A stretch of DNA of 64,000 nucleotides from Natronosalvus sp042663485 (GTDB lineage: Archaea > Halobacteriota > Halobacteria > Halobacteriales > Natrialbaceae). The translations under genes and the position numbers were made by a program. Below the pieces are notes generated by a model. The model was not told the DNA's origin and made no database searches. It saw nothing but the letters and a program-made list of their open reading frames with translations. Within the stretch, counting starts at the first letter, position 1. The number at the start of each line of letters is the position of its first letter. Below are positions 17,468-26,275 of the stretch, piece by piece. The DNA lies in the NCBI GenBank assembly GCA_042663485.1, contig JBHTAF010000001.1, one strand, 5' to 3'.

Positions 17468-18061
17468 ATGTACGTCGGACGATTCGTCGTCGTCGGTCCG
17501 GACGCGGGCGCCTACCGCGTCTCCTCCCGTTCGTTTCCCAATCGCCAGATTACCGCCCGCGAGGAGGCGCTCACCGTCGGCCCCACTCCCGACGCGCCCG
17601 AGACGGACAACCCCTACGTCGCCTACAACTGCCTGCGCGTGGTGGAGACGCCGACCGGCGAAACGGTCGCCTTCGGCAACGGCTCACACGTCGACCCCAT
17701 CGCGGAGAAACTCGAGCTTGGCTACCCCGCTCGCGACGCCCTCGCCACCGCGTTGCTCGCGCTAGACTTCGAGAAAGACGACTACGACACGCCCCGAATC
17801 GTGGCGACCATCGACGCCGACGGCGAGGCTCTGATCGCCACCGTCCGTCGGGACGCCCTGCTCGTCGAAACTGTCGAGGAGCCGACACTCGTGGCCACCT
17901 ACGAGAAAAATACGCCGGAAGCGTTCGAGTTCGAACCAACGGACGCCCTTGACGCGGCGAGCGAGGTACTCGAGGCCGAGTTCGAACACGCCGTCTGTGC
18001 CGCTGGCGTCGTCCGAACCGACGAGGGGTTCGAGACGGCGATCGACAACGGCGAGAACTGA
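17468..18061 (+). CDS. purO: IMP cyclohydrolase, archaeal type (PurO)
   Basis: A 197-aa protein of the archaea-specific IMP cyclohydrolase family, which closes the ring of FAICAR to give IMP in the last step of purine synthesis. Recognised from MYVGRFVVVGPDAGAYRVSSRSFPNRQ at the N-terminus, NPYVAYNCLRVVE, AFGNGSHVDPIAEKLELG and the terminal AVCAAGVVRTDEGFETA. Length matches the family (~200 aa). ATG 17468 is chosen over an open frame from 17396 because the family begins at MYVGRF. No other purine genes are nearby. Confidence 0.9.
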   Translation: MYVGRFVVVGPDAGAYRVSSRSFPNRQITAREEALTVGPTPDAPETDNPYVAYNCLRVVETPTGETVAFGNGSHVDPIAEKLELGYPARDALATALLALDFEKDDYDTPRIVATIDADGEALIATVRRDALLVETVEEPTLVATYEKNTPEAFEFEPTDALDAASEVLEAEFEHAVCAAGVVRTDEGFETAIDNGEN

Positions 18062-18140
18062 ATAGAACGGGTGCAGTCTGCCCGAGTCTAGAACCGAATA
18101 CGGAAGCGCGAGTCCGGAACTCGAGCGTTTCGAGAGTACG

Positions 18141-18734
18141 TTACTCGTCGCCCTCGTCCACCAGCGAGCCGAACAGCGCCTTCGCGTCGTCCGGCACGTC
18201 GAAGTCGTGGTAGTGCTCGCCCTTCTCCTTCGTCAGGATGTTGAGCGCCGCCGCCGCGCCGTCACCCGCCGAAATGACCGCCTGCCACTCCTCGGCGCGT
18301 CCCATCGCCCCCGTGGCGTAGGCGTTCTCGAGGCTGGTCTCCATCGTGATATCGACGTCGACGACGTCATCGTCCGTGAAGTCACAGCCCAGGTCCTCCG
18401 CGAGGTCGCGGTTGGCACCCGTCGCGAGCACGAGATAGGGCGCCGTCTCCTCGCCGTCTTCGGTCGCGACGCGGTAGCCGTCGCCCGTGGACTCGACGCC
18501 CGTGACTTCCACGCCCTGCTGGCGATCGACGCCGAAGTCGTCGACCTGCTCGCGGAGGGTCTCGAGGTACCGGGAACCGTCCATCGACTGGACGCCCGGG
18601 TAGTTGAACAGGTGAGCCTTGTGCATCCACGTCGCGTCCGTGTCGTAGACGGTCGTCTCGAGGCCGTTCTTTCCGGTGAACAGGGCCGCGCTCAATCCGG
18701 CTGGACCGCCGCCGACGATCAGTACGTCCGTCAT
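18141..18734 (-). CDS. Short FAD-dependent oxidoreductase (thioredoxin-reductase-like)
   Basis: A 197-aa protein starting MTDVLIVGGGPAGLSAALFTGKNGLETTVYD, the dinucleotide (FAD) binding motif with GxGxxG. Further family features are MHKAHLFNYPG near residue 37, YLVLATGANRDLA and the C-terminal ENAYATGAMGRAEEWQAVISAGDGAAAALNI, which contacts FAD. It lacks the redox CxxC and the separate NAD(P) domain of classical thioredoxin reductase, so it is a one-domain variant common in haloarchaea. Redox partner unknown. It stands alone. Confidence 0.85.
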   Translation of the reverse strand: MTDVLIVGGGPAGLSAALFTGKNGLETTVYDTDATWMHKAHLFNYPGVQSMDGSRYLETLREQVDDFGVDRQQGVEVTGVESTGDGYRVATEDGEETAPYLVLATGANRDLAEDLGCDFTDDDVVDVDITMETSLENAYATGAMGRAEEWQAVISAGDGAAAALNILTKEKGEHYHDFDVPDDAKALFGSLVDEGDE

Positions 18735-18967
18735 GGGTTGAAATTACACAGGAACGCGAATAAGCGTGTGGAAGGCGGCGAACTGGTCTCGAGTAACGAG
18801 CCCTCTGATTTTTCGGCTTCAGTATCTCGAGGGGCCACACAGTGTAATCTCCTCAAAAGTGTAACCCGGTCCTCCATTTCGACTCCTATCTCGTACGGAT
18901 GATGGTTGGGTTCCACATAAACTACAGATAGTGAACATATATACGAGAGTAGATAATGTATGATAGT

Positions 18968-19429
18968 ATGAACGATAAACCAGATATATTTCTCTTCGGA
19001 ATAGCCTTCGTTTACGGTCTGGTTGTTCCGGCTGGAGTTCTTTATCTGATAACAAATAGTAGTGATGTAACCTCGGTGTACCCGTCTCTCTCGTTTGTGC
19101 TTCCAGCCGCCTGGTTTGCCCTGGTTACACTCGGGGTAGTGTTCCTGGGTCGCAATCTTCAACTTCCGACGGATTCACTACTGGGAGGAGGTATTTTGGG
19201 AACGGTCGCTGGATTTGGACTGTTCGACGTTCTTGTTGGGTGGAGCTTCGTGATGTTCGCAATTGCACTAATCGCGATACTGGCGGTTATTCTGGGTTCG
19301 TGGATTGCCTACGAGTGGAATCGTCGCTCGAGAGACATCGCGGAACCGCCATATGGCACCTGGCGCCACATTTTCGTGCTGGTAGCGACACCGCCGATTG
19401 TCATCGTATTCCTGTTTGTTTTGGTCTGA
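18968..19429 (+). CDS. AT-rich hypothetical membrane protein
   Basis: A 153-aa protein (start MNDKPDIFLFGIAFVYG) with four to five hydrophobic helices: near residues 8-30, 40-60, 74-115 (probably two) and 133-152. A TATA-like CATATATA at 18936-18943 lies about 28 bp before this ATG, which fits a leaderless message and favours it over the in-frame ATG at 18956. The composition is far more AT-rich than the genes on either side and codon third positions are not GC-biased, so recent acquisition is likely. No family recognised. Confidence 0.7.
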   Translation: MNDKPDIFLFGIAFVYGLVVPAGVLYLITNSSDVTSVYPSLSFVLPAAWFALVTLGVVFLGRNLQLPTDSLLGGGILGTVAGFGLFDVLVGWSFVMFAIALIAILAVILGSWIAYEWNRRSRDIAEPPYGTWRHIFVLVATPPIVIVFLFVLV

Positions 19430-19663
19430 TAGATCGGTCGACAGAGAACCAGTACAATACTCACCTGCACTGACTGTTAGTCGGGAGCAGTAAAACGGAG
19501 AAAGTGAGAAGCACTCGCCAGACGACCATCTCGAGCCTTTCGAGCCTTTCGAACAATTCGAGGAGTATCGAGCCACAGCACGTTGTGTTCACTGAAACGC
19601 CGTCTCGAGAATCCCAACAGAGTCACACGGGACCGTCTCAGGCGTCGACAGACCCGAAAACCG

Positions 19664-21724
19664 CTACAGATCGGATTCCCGCAACTCGATGTCAGCGATC
19701 AGGTCGTAGGGATGGGCGTCCTTGCGGATGCCGTCGACGATCGCGAACGCCTCCCCGGGCGAGAGGAAGTGTTCGGTGACCACGCGCCCCAGCGGTGTCG
19801 GCGAGAAGCCGTCGATGAAGTCGTACTCGAGTAACTTGCCGATGGCGTGGGTCGTCGGCACCTCGCCGAGCATCCGGTCGTTGAGCGCCTTCGCCGCCTT
19901 CCCGCCGACCGTGATGTTCGCCAGGGTCTCCTCGATGGCGCCGTCCTCGTCGTAGTGGGTCATCACCGGCTCCATCTCCCCCTTGAGGAGCTTGAAGGCC
20001 ACTTCGTCCTCGGTCATCTCCATCGAGTTGTGGTAGCTGCAGTCGGGTTCGACCAGGACGTAGACGGTCCCCTGGTCGTGGTAGTCCGGTCGTCCCGCCC
20101 GCCCGAGCATCTGGTGGAACTCCTGGACCGAGAGCCACTCGATGCCCATCGCCAGCGAGTCGAAGATCACCTGCGAGGCCGGGAAGTCGACGCCCGCGGC
20201 GAGCGCTGCAGTGGTGACGACCGCCGCGAGGTCCTGGTCGGCGAACATCTTCTCGACGCGCTTGCGTCGCCGATAATCGAGCCCCGCGTGGTACGGCGCC
20301 GCGTTGTACTCGAGCTTTCGCGAGATCTCGTGACACCGCCTGCGGGAGTTGGTGAAGATTATCGTCTGGCCGCGGTACCCCTTCGAGGACTCGGTGTCGA
20401 ACTCCCGTCTCACGAGTTTGTTCTCGACGTTCACCTTCTCGCGACCGTCGGCGAACGTGACGTGGCGCTCGATGGGAACCGGGCGCTCCTCGAACTCGAT
20501 CAGGGTGGCCTCGAGCGCTTGGCCTAGCTGTTCGGCGTTTCCGACGGTCGCAGAGAGGTAGATCCACTGGGCGCCGCCGTACTCCTCCCGGGCCGCCGCG
20601 CGCTTTTCGGTCGTGTACTTCAGTCTCGAGATGAGGCCGTCGAGGCGGTGACCTCGCTCTTCCTCCTTCAGCGTGTGAACCTCGTCGATGACGACGGTGC
20701 CGATGTCGCCCATGTCCTTGCCCGTCCGCAGCGCGTGGTCGATCCCCTCGTAGGTGCCGACGATGACGTCCGCGTTCGGGTCGAACTGGTTGCCAGAGTC
20801 GGCGATTCGGCTCGCGCCGACGCGGATGGAGACGTCCACGAGGTGGCCGTACTCGTCCTGGAAGTCCTCGTACTTTTGATTGGCCAGCGCGACGAGGGGC
20901 ACGAGAAAGAGCAGTTTTCCCTTCCCGTTGAGCACGCGGTTGAGCCCCGCGAGTTCCCCCACGAGCGTCTTCCCCGTCGCCGTGGCGCTCACGACCAGCT
21001 GGTCGTCCCCGTCGAACAGGCCGTTCTCGACCGAGAGGCTCTGGACCGGCAGCAGGGTGTCGAACCGGTCCTCGAGCAAATTCTGCAGGCCCGGATGCAG
21101 GTTGAGGGTGTCGACGCCCACCGGATCAACCTCGTCGGTCGTCGCGGAGATGGTGTCGAACTTCGTGAGATCCGGATCCAGTCGCCCCTTCAGCAGGTTC
21201 GTGATCCGCTGGAGGTCCTGTACCTCGAGCATGAGGTCCTCCAGGCGGTCCTTCGCCGCCCCCGTCACGTTCCCGACGTAGGAGAGTTCACGCTCGAGTT
21301 CGCGAGCGGCGCAGTCGGTGCAGATCCAGTCCTCGTCGTCCTTGATCGCCGTTTCGGTCGTGATTGGGGAGTACCGGCCCGAGGACGCGCAGTACCGACA
21401 GGTTCGGACCACCTTCGTCTTTTCCTCGAGCTGGTAGCCCGCGAACATTTCCTCGAGTTCCCGGCGGCCCTCGGGAGAGGTCTGCTCGGAGATGCGGATG
21501 CGGCCGGCGCGACGAGCGAGGTCGACGAACTCGTCCGGCTGACGGGGCTCTTCGCTCGAGTTGCGCTTGACGCGAAACTTCGCGGGTCGTGGTCCTGCCG
21601 AGGTCTCCGAGACGCCGAGTTTTGCCCGGAACAGCCGCTTTCCGTCCCGGGTGACCACCACGAGGTAGTCGTTCCCGGTCTCGTGACAAAAGAGCGTCTC
21701 GACCTCGGGGACCTGTTTTGACAC
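19664..21724 (-). CDS. Ski2-like DEAD/DEAH-box superfamily 2 helicase
   Basis: A 686-aa ATP-dependent helicase. The N-terminal ~225 residues form a lineage-specific domain with a four-Cys zinc site (Cys109, Cys112, Cys135, Cys138). Then follow the helicase motifs: Walker A SATATGKT (about 246-253), Walker B/motif II DEVH (347-350), motif III LSATVG, motif IV IIFTNSRR, motif V AALAAGVDFPA and motif VI QMLGRAGRPDYHDQG. The C-terminus contains a helical module as in Hel308/Ski2 relatives. DNA repair or RNA processing are both possible. A TATA-like AT stretch lies upstream near 21788-21812. Confidence 0.9.
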   Translation of the reverse strand: MSKQVPEVETLFCHETGNDYLVVVTRDGKRLFRAKLGVSETSAGPRPAKFRVKRNSSEEPRQPDEFVDLARRAGRIRISEQTSPEGRRELEEMFAGYQLEEKTKVVRTCRYCASSGRYSPITTETAIKDDEDWICTDCAARELERELSYVGNVTGAAKDRLEDLMLEVQDLQRITNLLKGRLDPDLTKFDTISATTDEVDPVGVDTLNLHPGLQNLLEDRFDTLLPVQSLSVENGLFDGDDQLVVSATATGKTLVGELAGLNRVLNGKGKLLFLVPLVALANQKYEDFQDEYGHLVDVSIRVGASRIADSGNQFDPNADVIVGTYEGIDHALRTGKDMGDIGTVVIDEVHTLKEEERGHRLDGLISRLKYTTEKRAAAREEYGGAQWIYLSATVGNAEQLGQALEATLIEFEERPVPIERHVTFADGREKVNVENKLVRREFDTESSKGYRGQTIIFTNSRRRCHEISRKLEYNAAPYHAGLDYRRRKRVEKMFADQDLAAVVTTAALAAGVDFPASQVIFDSLAMGIEWLSVQEFHQMLGRAGRPDYHDQGTVYVLVEPDCSYHNSMEMTEDEVAFKLLKGEMEPVMTHYDEDGAIEETLANITVGGKAAKALNDRMLGEVPTTHAIGKLLEYDFIDGFSPTPLGRVVTEHFLSPGEAFAIVDGIRKDAHPYDLIADIELRESDL

Positions 21725-21959
21725 GCCCGTCAGTAACAGCGTAGCGTACTTGAGCGGTTCGGACTCGGCCGATCGCCGGTGTATCTACGCTATAAAAACT
21801 ATATTTTAATTCGGACGACACAGTGACCGTTCTGCCAGCGTGCAAAAGCCTCGAGTCGAGACAGAAATGGGAGAGACGGGGCTCGAGAGCCGGTAGCGGT
21901 GGTAAATCTCGTCGTTGACGATAGCTCGAGAGTACCGCCTGTTCTGCGATTGCTCGAGA

Positions 21960-22682
21960 TTACCGTCCCTGCGACGATTCCGCGTCGGCGCTCTCGTTCC
22001 CGCCGTCTCCAGCGCTCTCGTTGCCGTGGTCTCCCGGCGTCTCGTTCCCGCCGTCTCGAGCCGGTTCATTCCCGCCGTCGGGCGACCGGTCGTCCATCGG
22101 CTGGCCGACGCCCTCGCCGGCGATCGACCGCGCCGTCGCTGCAGTGTCCGGTCCGCCACGCTCGCCGGCACGCTCCCGGAGCGTCCGAATCTCCTCGACG
22201 TCGACGCCCTGCGCCGAGAGAACGTCGCTTGGCAACTCACCGGCGGCGTTCGCGCCGATGGCAGCACGTCGCTCGACGCTTCCCATCTCGGCGACGACCT
22301 TCGCGACATCGGCGCGATAACGTCCCTCGCTGATCTCGCCTGTCTCCCGGGATTCATCGAGTTCCTCGAGTCTCCCCTCGAGGTCCGTGAGCCGGGTTTC
22401 GTCTTCTCCGTGGCGCTCGGCGATGATCGCCGCCTTCGCCTCGTCGGACTCGGCGTTCGCCAGTTCGAGACCGAAGGTTCGTTCGGAGACGTCACCGTCA
22501 AGTTCGGCGTTCTGGACGCCGACTGCGGCCGAGAGCTGTTCGCCGGGGGCAATCGATTCGTTCTCGGCGTCGGATTCCTCCTGGACGGCCCCGTTGGGGA
22601 CGACGCTCGCCGCGGCCAGCGGAACCGCTACCGCCACTGCGAGGAGGACAACCGTCAGTGCCATCGATGTGCGTCGATTCAT
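21960..22682 (-). CDS. Secreted acidic hypothetical protein
   Basis: A 240-aa protein with a Sec signal peptide (MNRRTSMALTVVLLAVAVAVPLAAASVV). The mature part starts with an acidic linker, then a helical region with coiled-coil character (residues about 60-150, ERHGEDETRLTDLEGRLEELDESRETGEIS), and ends in a Gly/Asn/Asp repeat tail with recurring DGGNE. It is the last of three consecutive genes on this strand for exported or membrane-anchored acidic proteins. Function unknown. Confidence 0.78.
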   Translation of the reverse strand: MNRRTSMALTVVLLAVAVAVPLAAASVVPNGAVQEESDAENESIAPGEQLSAAVGVQNAELDGDVSERTFGLELANAESDEAKAAIIAERHGEDETRLTDLEGRLEELDESRETGEISEGRYRADVAKVVAEMGSVERRAAIGANAAGELPSDVLSAQGVDVEEIRTLRERAGERGGPDTAATARSIAGEGVGQPMDDRSPDGGNEPARDGGNETPGDHGNESAGDGGNESADAESSQGR

Positions 22683-22862
22683 TGGTGGCTATTGGACTGG
22701 TTCGACGATATACGTTGGAGTCGATGGCCCCGGATCAACGACCATCAACGCGATTCAACGCCGTTTTCGATCCGGTTCCATCTATCGATTTCGTCGATTT
22801 TGGCGGTTCTGGCGGTTCCGGCATTGCCATCACCGCAGACTCGAGGCAGACGGCCGAGCGGA

Positions 22863-24155
22863 TCACGGTCGTTCGTCACCTCCGTCGCCTCCGTCATCAC
22901 CGCCACCGCCGGTTGCCGACGAGTCGCCACCCTCGGAATCCGCCCCTCCTGGGCCCTCCACCTCCGGAAGCGAGAGCACGTTTTCCCGACCCAGTCGGAA
23001 CGACTCGAGTTTGCCCTCCTCGCGGAGGCCGGTGACGACTTTACTGGTTTTCGCGTCCGTCCAATCGAGTTCCTCGACGACCGATTGCTGTTTCATCCGG
23101 CCGCCACGGGACTCGAGGAGACGGATGACCTGCTCTTCGTTGCTCAGAAGTTCCACGTCAGGAGTCCCGGCGATGGGCGACGCCGATTGTTCGGCCGACG
23201 ACGGTGGCTGATTCGCCGATGATGCCGACTGATCAGGCGGCGACGTCGACCGATCGGCCGGCGGTTCAGACGCTGGTCCGTCTCGAGTTCCCGGTTCGTC
23301 CCCGGAGTCGTCGAGGTCGGCGCCGGTTTCGTCGACTCGAGACGCTGCCTGTACACCGGAGTGGGTGACCGTATCCCCACTGCCGCCGTCCTGGCCGGCT
23401 GGCTGATCGCGATTTCGATACCACCAGGCCCCACCGGCGGCGAGTACGACGACGGCGAGCGCAGCAGCGACCACGGTCGTCGTGCTCGGGCCCCCACCGG
23501 CGGCGAGGACCACTCGAGGCTCCCCGGAGACGAAATCGGTCTCGCCGCCGCGCCAGATCACCGCGCGGTCGCGTTCGTCGTCGGGATCGGGTGCGACCGC
23601 GGTGCGTTCGTATCCCTCCGGCCACTCGACGAGCAATCTCGTCCCCTCGTCGAGATAGATCCCTTCGATGGCGTCGCCGACGCGGATCTCGCCGTCTTCG
23701 ACGGCGGCGAAGCCGTGCCAGTCGAACGTGTACCTGACGACACCGTACTCGCGCGCGAGCGACTGCCGCTGGGTCTCCACATCGAACCCGTCGACGGCCA
23801 TCTCCCGACCCGTCGCTTCACTCGCCGTCGCGGCCGTCTCGGTCATCCGGTCGGCGAACGAATGCGTGTAATTGTCGGGATTATCGCGGATCTCCTGGCG
23901 CAACGATTCGAACGCCGCCTCGCTCTCGTCGTCGTCGAGCCGAATCCAGAACTCGAGCGTCCACTCGGCGGTCCCGTCGGACTGAATAGCGACGTCCATC
24001 CGGACCTCGTCGGCGTCGATCTGGTCCTGCTGGAACGCGTTCGATTCGGGTTGCGTCGCTCCGGCCGCGGCCGTCCCGAATACGCCGGCTGTCGGTCCGA
24101 CGCCGGAGAAGCAGAGCAAGACCACCAGGACAATTGCGCCGACGCGACGATTCAT
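22863..24155 (-). CDS. Membrane-anchored protein with extracytoplasmic domain and C-terminal winged helix
   Basis: A 430-aa protein. It has an N-terminal signal sequence (MNRRVGAIVLVVLLCFSGVG), an extracellular beta-rich domain (about residues 45-220, with VRMDVAIQSDGTAEWTLEFW), and a transmembrane helix (about 228-245, VVAAALAVVVLAAGGAWWYRNR). A Ser/Pro linker leads to a winged helix (about 335-400, NEEQVIRLLESRGGRMKQQSVVEELDWTDAKTSKVV). The order implies a one-component signalling protein: outside sensor, membrane pass, inside DNA-binding domain. This architecture is known from haloarchaea. Ligand and target are not readable. Confidence 0.83.
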   Translation of the reverse strand: MNRRVGAIVLVVLLCFSGVGPTAGVFGTAAAGATQPESNAFQQDQIDADEVRMDVAIQSDGTAEWTLEFWIRLDDDESEAAFESLRQEIRDNPDNYTHSFADRMTETAATASEATGREMAVDGFDVETQRQSLAREYGVVRYTFDWHGFAAVEDGEIRVGDAIEGIYLDEGTRLLVEWPEGYERTAVAPDPDDERDRAVIWRGGETDFVSGEPRVVLAAGGGPSTTTVVAAALAVVVLAAGGAWWYRNRDQPAGQDGGSGDTVTHSGVQAASRVDETGADLDDSGDEPGTRDGPASEPPADRSTSPPDQSASSANQPPSSAEQSASPIAGTPDVELLSNEEQVIRLLESRGGRMKQQSVVEELDWTDAKTSKVVTGLREEGKLESFRLGRENVLSLPEVEGPGGADSEGGDSSATGGGGDDGGDGGDERP

Positions 24156-24361
24156 ACGAGTCGATGCTTGCCACGTCGCTTAAAATACACGAAAGTGAGA
24201 AAAAGCGGGTATCGGTTCGGGTACGTATCGTTCAAAACGGTCGGCCGGAACGATATCGAACAGCCTCGAAGACGACAAACATATCAGGGTGGACAGATTT
24301 CTGGAGCTGTCACGTCCATCTCGAGTGTCGGTGACTCCGTCGCGTGGGGCGAAGGTTCGTC

Positions 24362-25015
24362 TCAGTCGTCGTTGGCGTTCGAGTCCTCGACGTCGTCAGC
24401 GTCTTCCGCGTCTTCGCCTTCTTCGTCGTTTTCGCCGTTTTCGTCGCTGTCGTTGGTCCCCTGCTCGTCGTCACTTTCGTCCGTGTCTTCGCCTCCTTCG
24501 TCGTTCTGCTCGTCGCTTTCGTCGCTGTCGTCGCCACCCTCGTCGCTTTCATCCGTTTCCTCGTCGTCGGCCTCGTTACGGTCGTCGCTTTCGTCGGACT
24601 CCTGCTCGTCGTTCTCCTCCTCATCACCTGGCGTCACGTCACGGATCGCCTCGCCGAGCGTGCCCTCGAGGGTGCCGTCCAGGAAGGCCGCGATACGGTC
24701 GTGGATCGCGGAGACGTGATCGGGGACCTGCGCGGGCAGGTCGACGTTCGGACCCTGTCCCTGGCGGGCGTCCGCACCGCGATCGGCGCCAGCGGCGTTC
24801 CCACGTCGGTCGTCGGCGATATCTGCGTTCTCGCCCCGGTCCTCGGCTCGATCGTCGGCACGGTCGTCAGCACCGTCGCGATCTTCCGCCGAAACGTCGG
24901 AGCTGTCGTCGTCCGCACCCACGGACGTGGGCGCGTTTCCGGGTACTGCGGCGGCGAAGCCGGTCATTATCACGAGTACTGCCAGCACGGCTGCGATCAG
25001 CGTTGTTCGGTTCAT
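24362..25015 (-). CDS. Secreted highly acidic protein
   Basis: A 217-aa protein starting MNRTTLIAAVLAVLVIMTGFAAAVPGNAP, a Sec signal peptide. After an Asp/Arg-rich stretch there is one potentially ordered piece (about residues 100-130, QVPDHVSAIHDRIAAFLDGTLEGTLGEAIRD), and the last ~85 residues are almost only D, E, S, G and N. The start is set at the signal peptide; the frame is open upstream to 25153 with no coding sign. Similar in layout to the 21960-22682 product. Function unknown. Confidence 0.75.
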   Translation of the reverse strand: MNRTTLIAAVLAVLVIMTGFAAAVPGNAPTSVGADDDSSDVSAEDRDGADDRADDRAEDRGENADIADDRRGNAAGADRGADARQGQGPNVDLPAQVPDHVSAIHDRIAAFLDGTLEGTLGEAIRDVTPGDEEENDEQESDESDDRNEADDEETDESDEGGDDSDESDEQNDEGGEDTDESDDEQGTNDSDENGENDEEGEDAEDADDVEDSNANDD

Positions 25016-25220
25016 GACTGCACTCGGCTCTGCTCGCCAGACCCACTTCAAGCAGTAACTCAGTGGAATCGGATTTCCGGGTTTTGACGCCATTTGGCGG
25101 CCGTTTTCCTCGGTTTTCCCCCGTTCAACGCGGCTCGAGCGAGCGGTTCGCAACCGAGACGTCGAGCGACGCCCGGGCCGGTCCCGACGACCCTCGAACG
25201 CGCTCGCGCGTCCTCGGCGT

Positions 25221-26273
25221 TCACCGCTCGACCGGATGATGAGGCTGGATGATCGGCCCCTCCTCGCCGTAGCCGACCGTCGCGACGACGCCGAAGACCT
25301 CCTCGAGCAGGACGTCCGTGACCACCTCGTCCGGCGGGCCCCAGTCGTAGACGCTGCCGTCTCTGAGCGCGACCAGGTTGTCCGCGTACCGGGCCGCCTG
25401 ACCGATGTCGTGCAGGACGATGCCGACCGTCACGTCTCGCTCGGTCGTCAACGCGTCGATCACCTCGAGCACCCGGAGTTGGTGGTGTAAGTCGAGGTAG
25501 GTCGTCGGTTCGTCGAGCAAGAGGACGTCGGTCTCCTGCGCCAGGCTCATCGCGATCCAGACCAGTTGCTTCTGGCCGCCGCTGAGGCTCCCGACATCGG
25601 CCTCGCGGAGGTGGTCGACACCGGCCAGGTCGATAGCGCGGTCGACGGCTTCTGCGTCCGCCTCGTCGACCGCGTCGAAGAACCCGCGGTAGGGATAGCG
25701 GCCGTGGTAAACCAGTTCCTCGACGGTGATACTCCCCGGCGAGTCGTGTTCCTGGGAGAGGAGGCCGACCTGCCGGGCGAAGGCCTTCTTCCCGAATTCG
25801 CCGGTGTCGTCCCCGTCGAGGAGGACGGCGCCCCGGTCGGGTGCCAGCTGGCGGGCGAGCGACTTCAGGAGCGTCGATTTCCCGCTCCCGTTCGGACCGA
25901 CCAGCGCCGTCACCTCGCCTGCGGGGAGGTCGATCCGCTCGCACTCGACGACCGGTTCGTCGGTGTCAGGGTAGCCGATCTCGAGTTCTGTGCCGACGAG
26001 TTCGCTTCCCGTTCGCGCAGGTCGGACGGCGTTCGAGGACCCCCGCGTTGCGTCGGGGACGCTCGAGCCGCTCGAACCCGCGGCGTCCGATTTCGAGTCG
26101 ATATTGTCGGTCGTCGAGGTGGATTCGGGGCTCGAGGTCAGTTCGGAGTTCGAGCTGGTCGTTTCGTCGTCAGTTTCCGGGGTGTCGGGTTCCGAGTCAG
26201 TCGAATCAGTCGAATCAGTCGTGTCCGTCTCCTCTTCTCGAGCGCTCCCGCGGAGGTTTGGGAGGCGTTTCAT
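25221..26273 (-). CDS. Iron-siderophore type ABC transporter ATP-binding protein
   Basis: A 350-aa protein of the FecE/BtuD type, which powers import of iron chelates (or cobalamin). Walker A GPNGSGKST (about residues 124-132), signature LSGGQKQ, Walker B VLLLDEPT and the switch histidine in GIVLHDIG are intact. The first ~95 residues are an unusual Ser/Thr/Asp low-complexity extension including a TDSTDSTDS repeat from a 9-nt tandem repeat. The start is firm, because ATG 26273 lies 2 bp after the permease stop and no later in-frame start precedes the ABC domain. Last gene of a three-gene operon. Confidence 0.92.
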   Translation of the reverse strand: MKRLPNLRGSAREEETDTTDSTDSTDSEPDTPETDDETTSSNSELTSSPESTSTTDNIDSKSDAAGSSGSSVPDATRGSSNAVRPARTGSELVGTELEIGYPDTDEPVVECERIDLPAGEVTALVGPNGSGKSTLLKSLARQLAPDRGAVLLDGDDTGEFGKKAFARQVGLLSQEHDSPGSITVEELVYHGRYPYRGFFDAVDEADAEAVDRAIDLAGVDHLREADVGSLSGGQKQLVWIAMSLAQETDVLLLDEPTTYLDLHHQLRVLEVIDALTTERDVTVGIVLHDIGQAARYADNLVALRDGSVYDWGPPDEVVTDVLLEEVFGVVATVGYGEEGPIIQPHHPVER

Positions 26274-26275
26274 GA

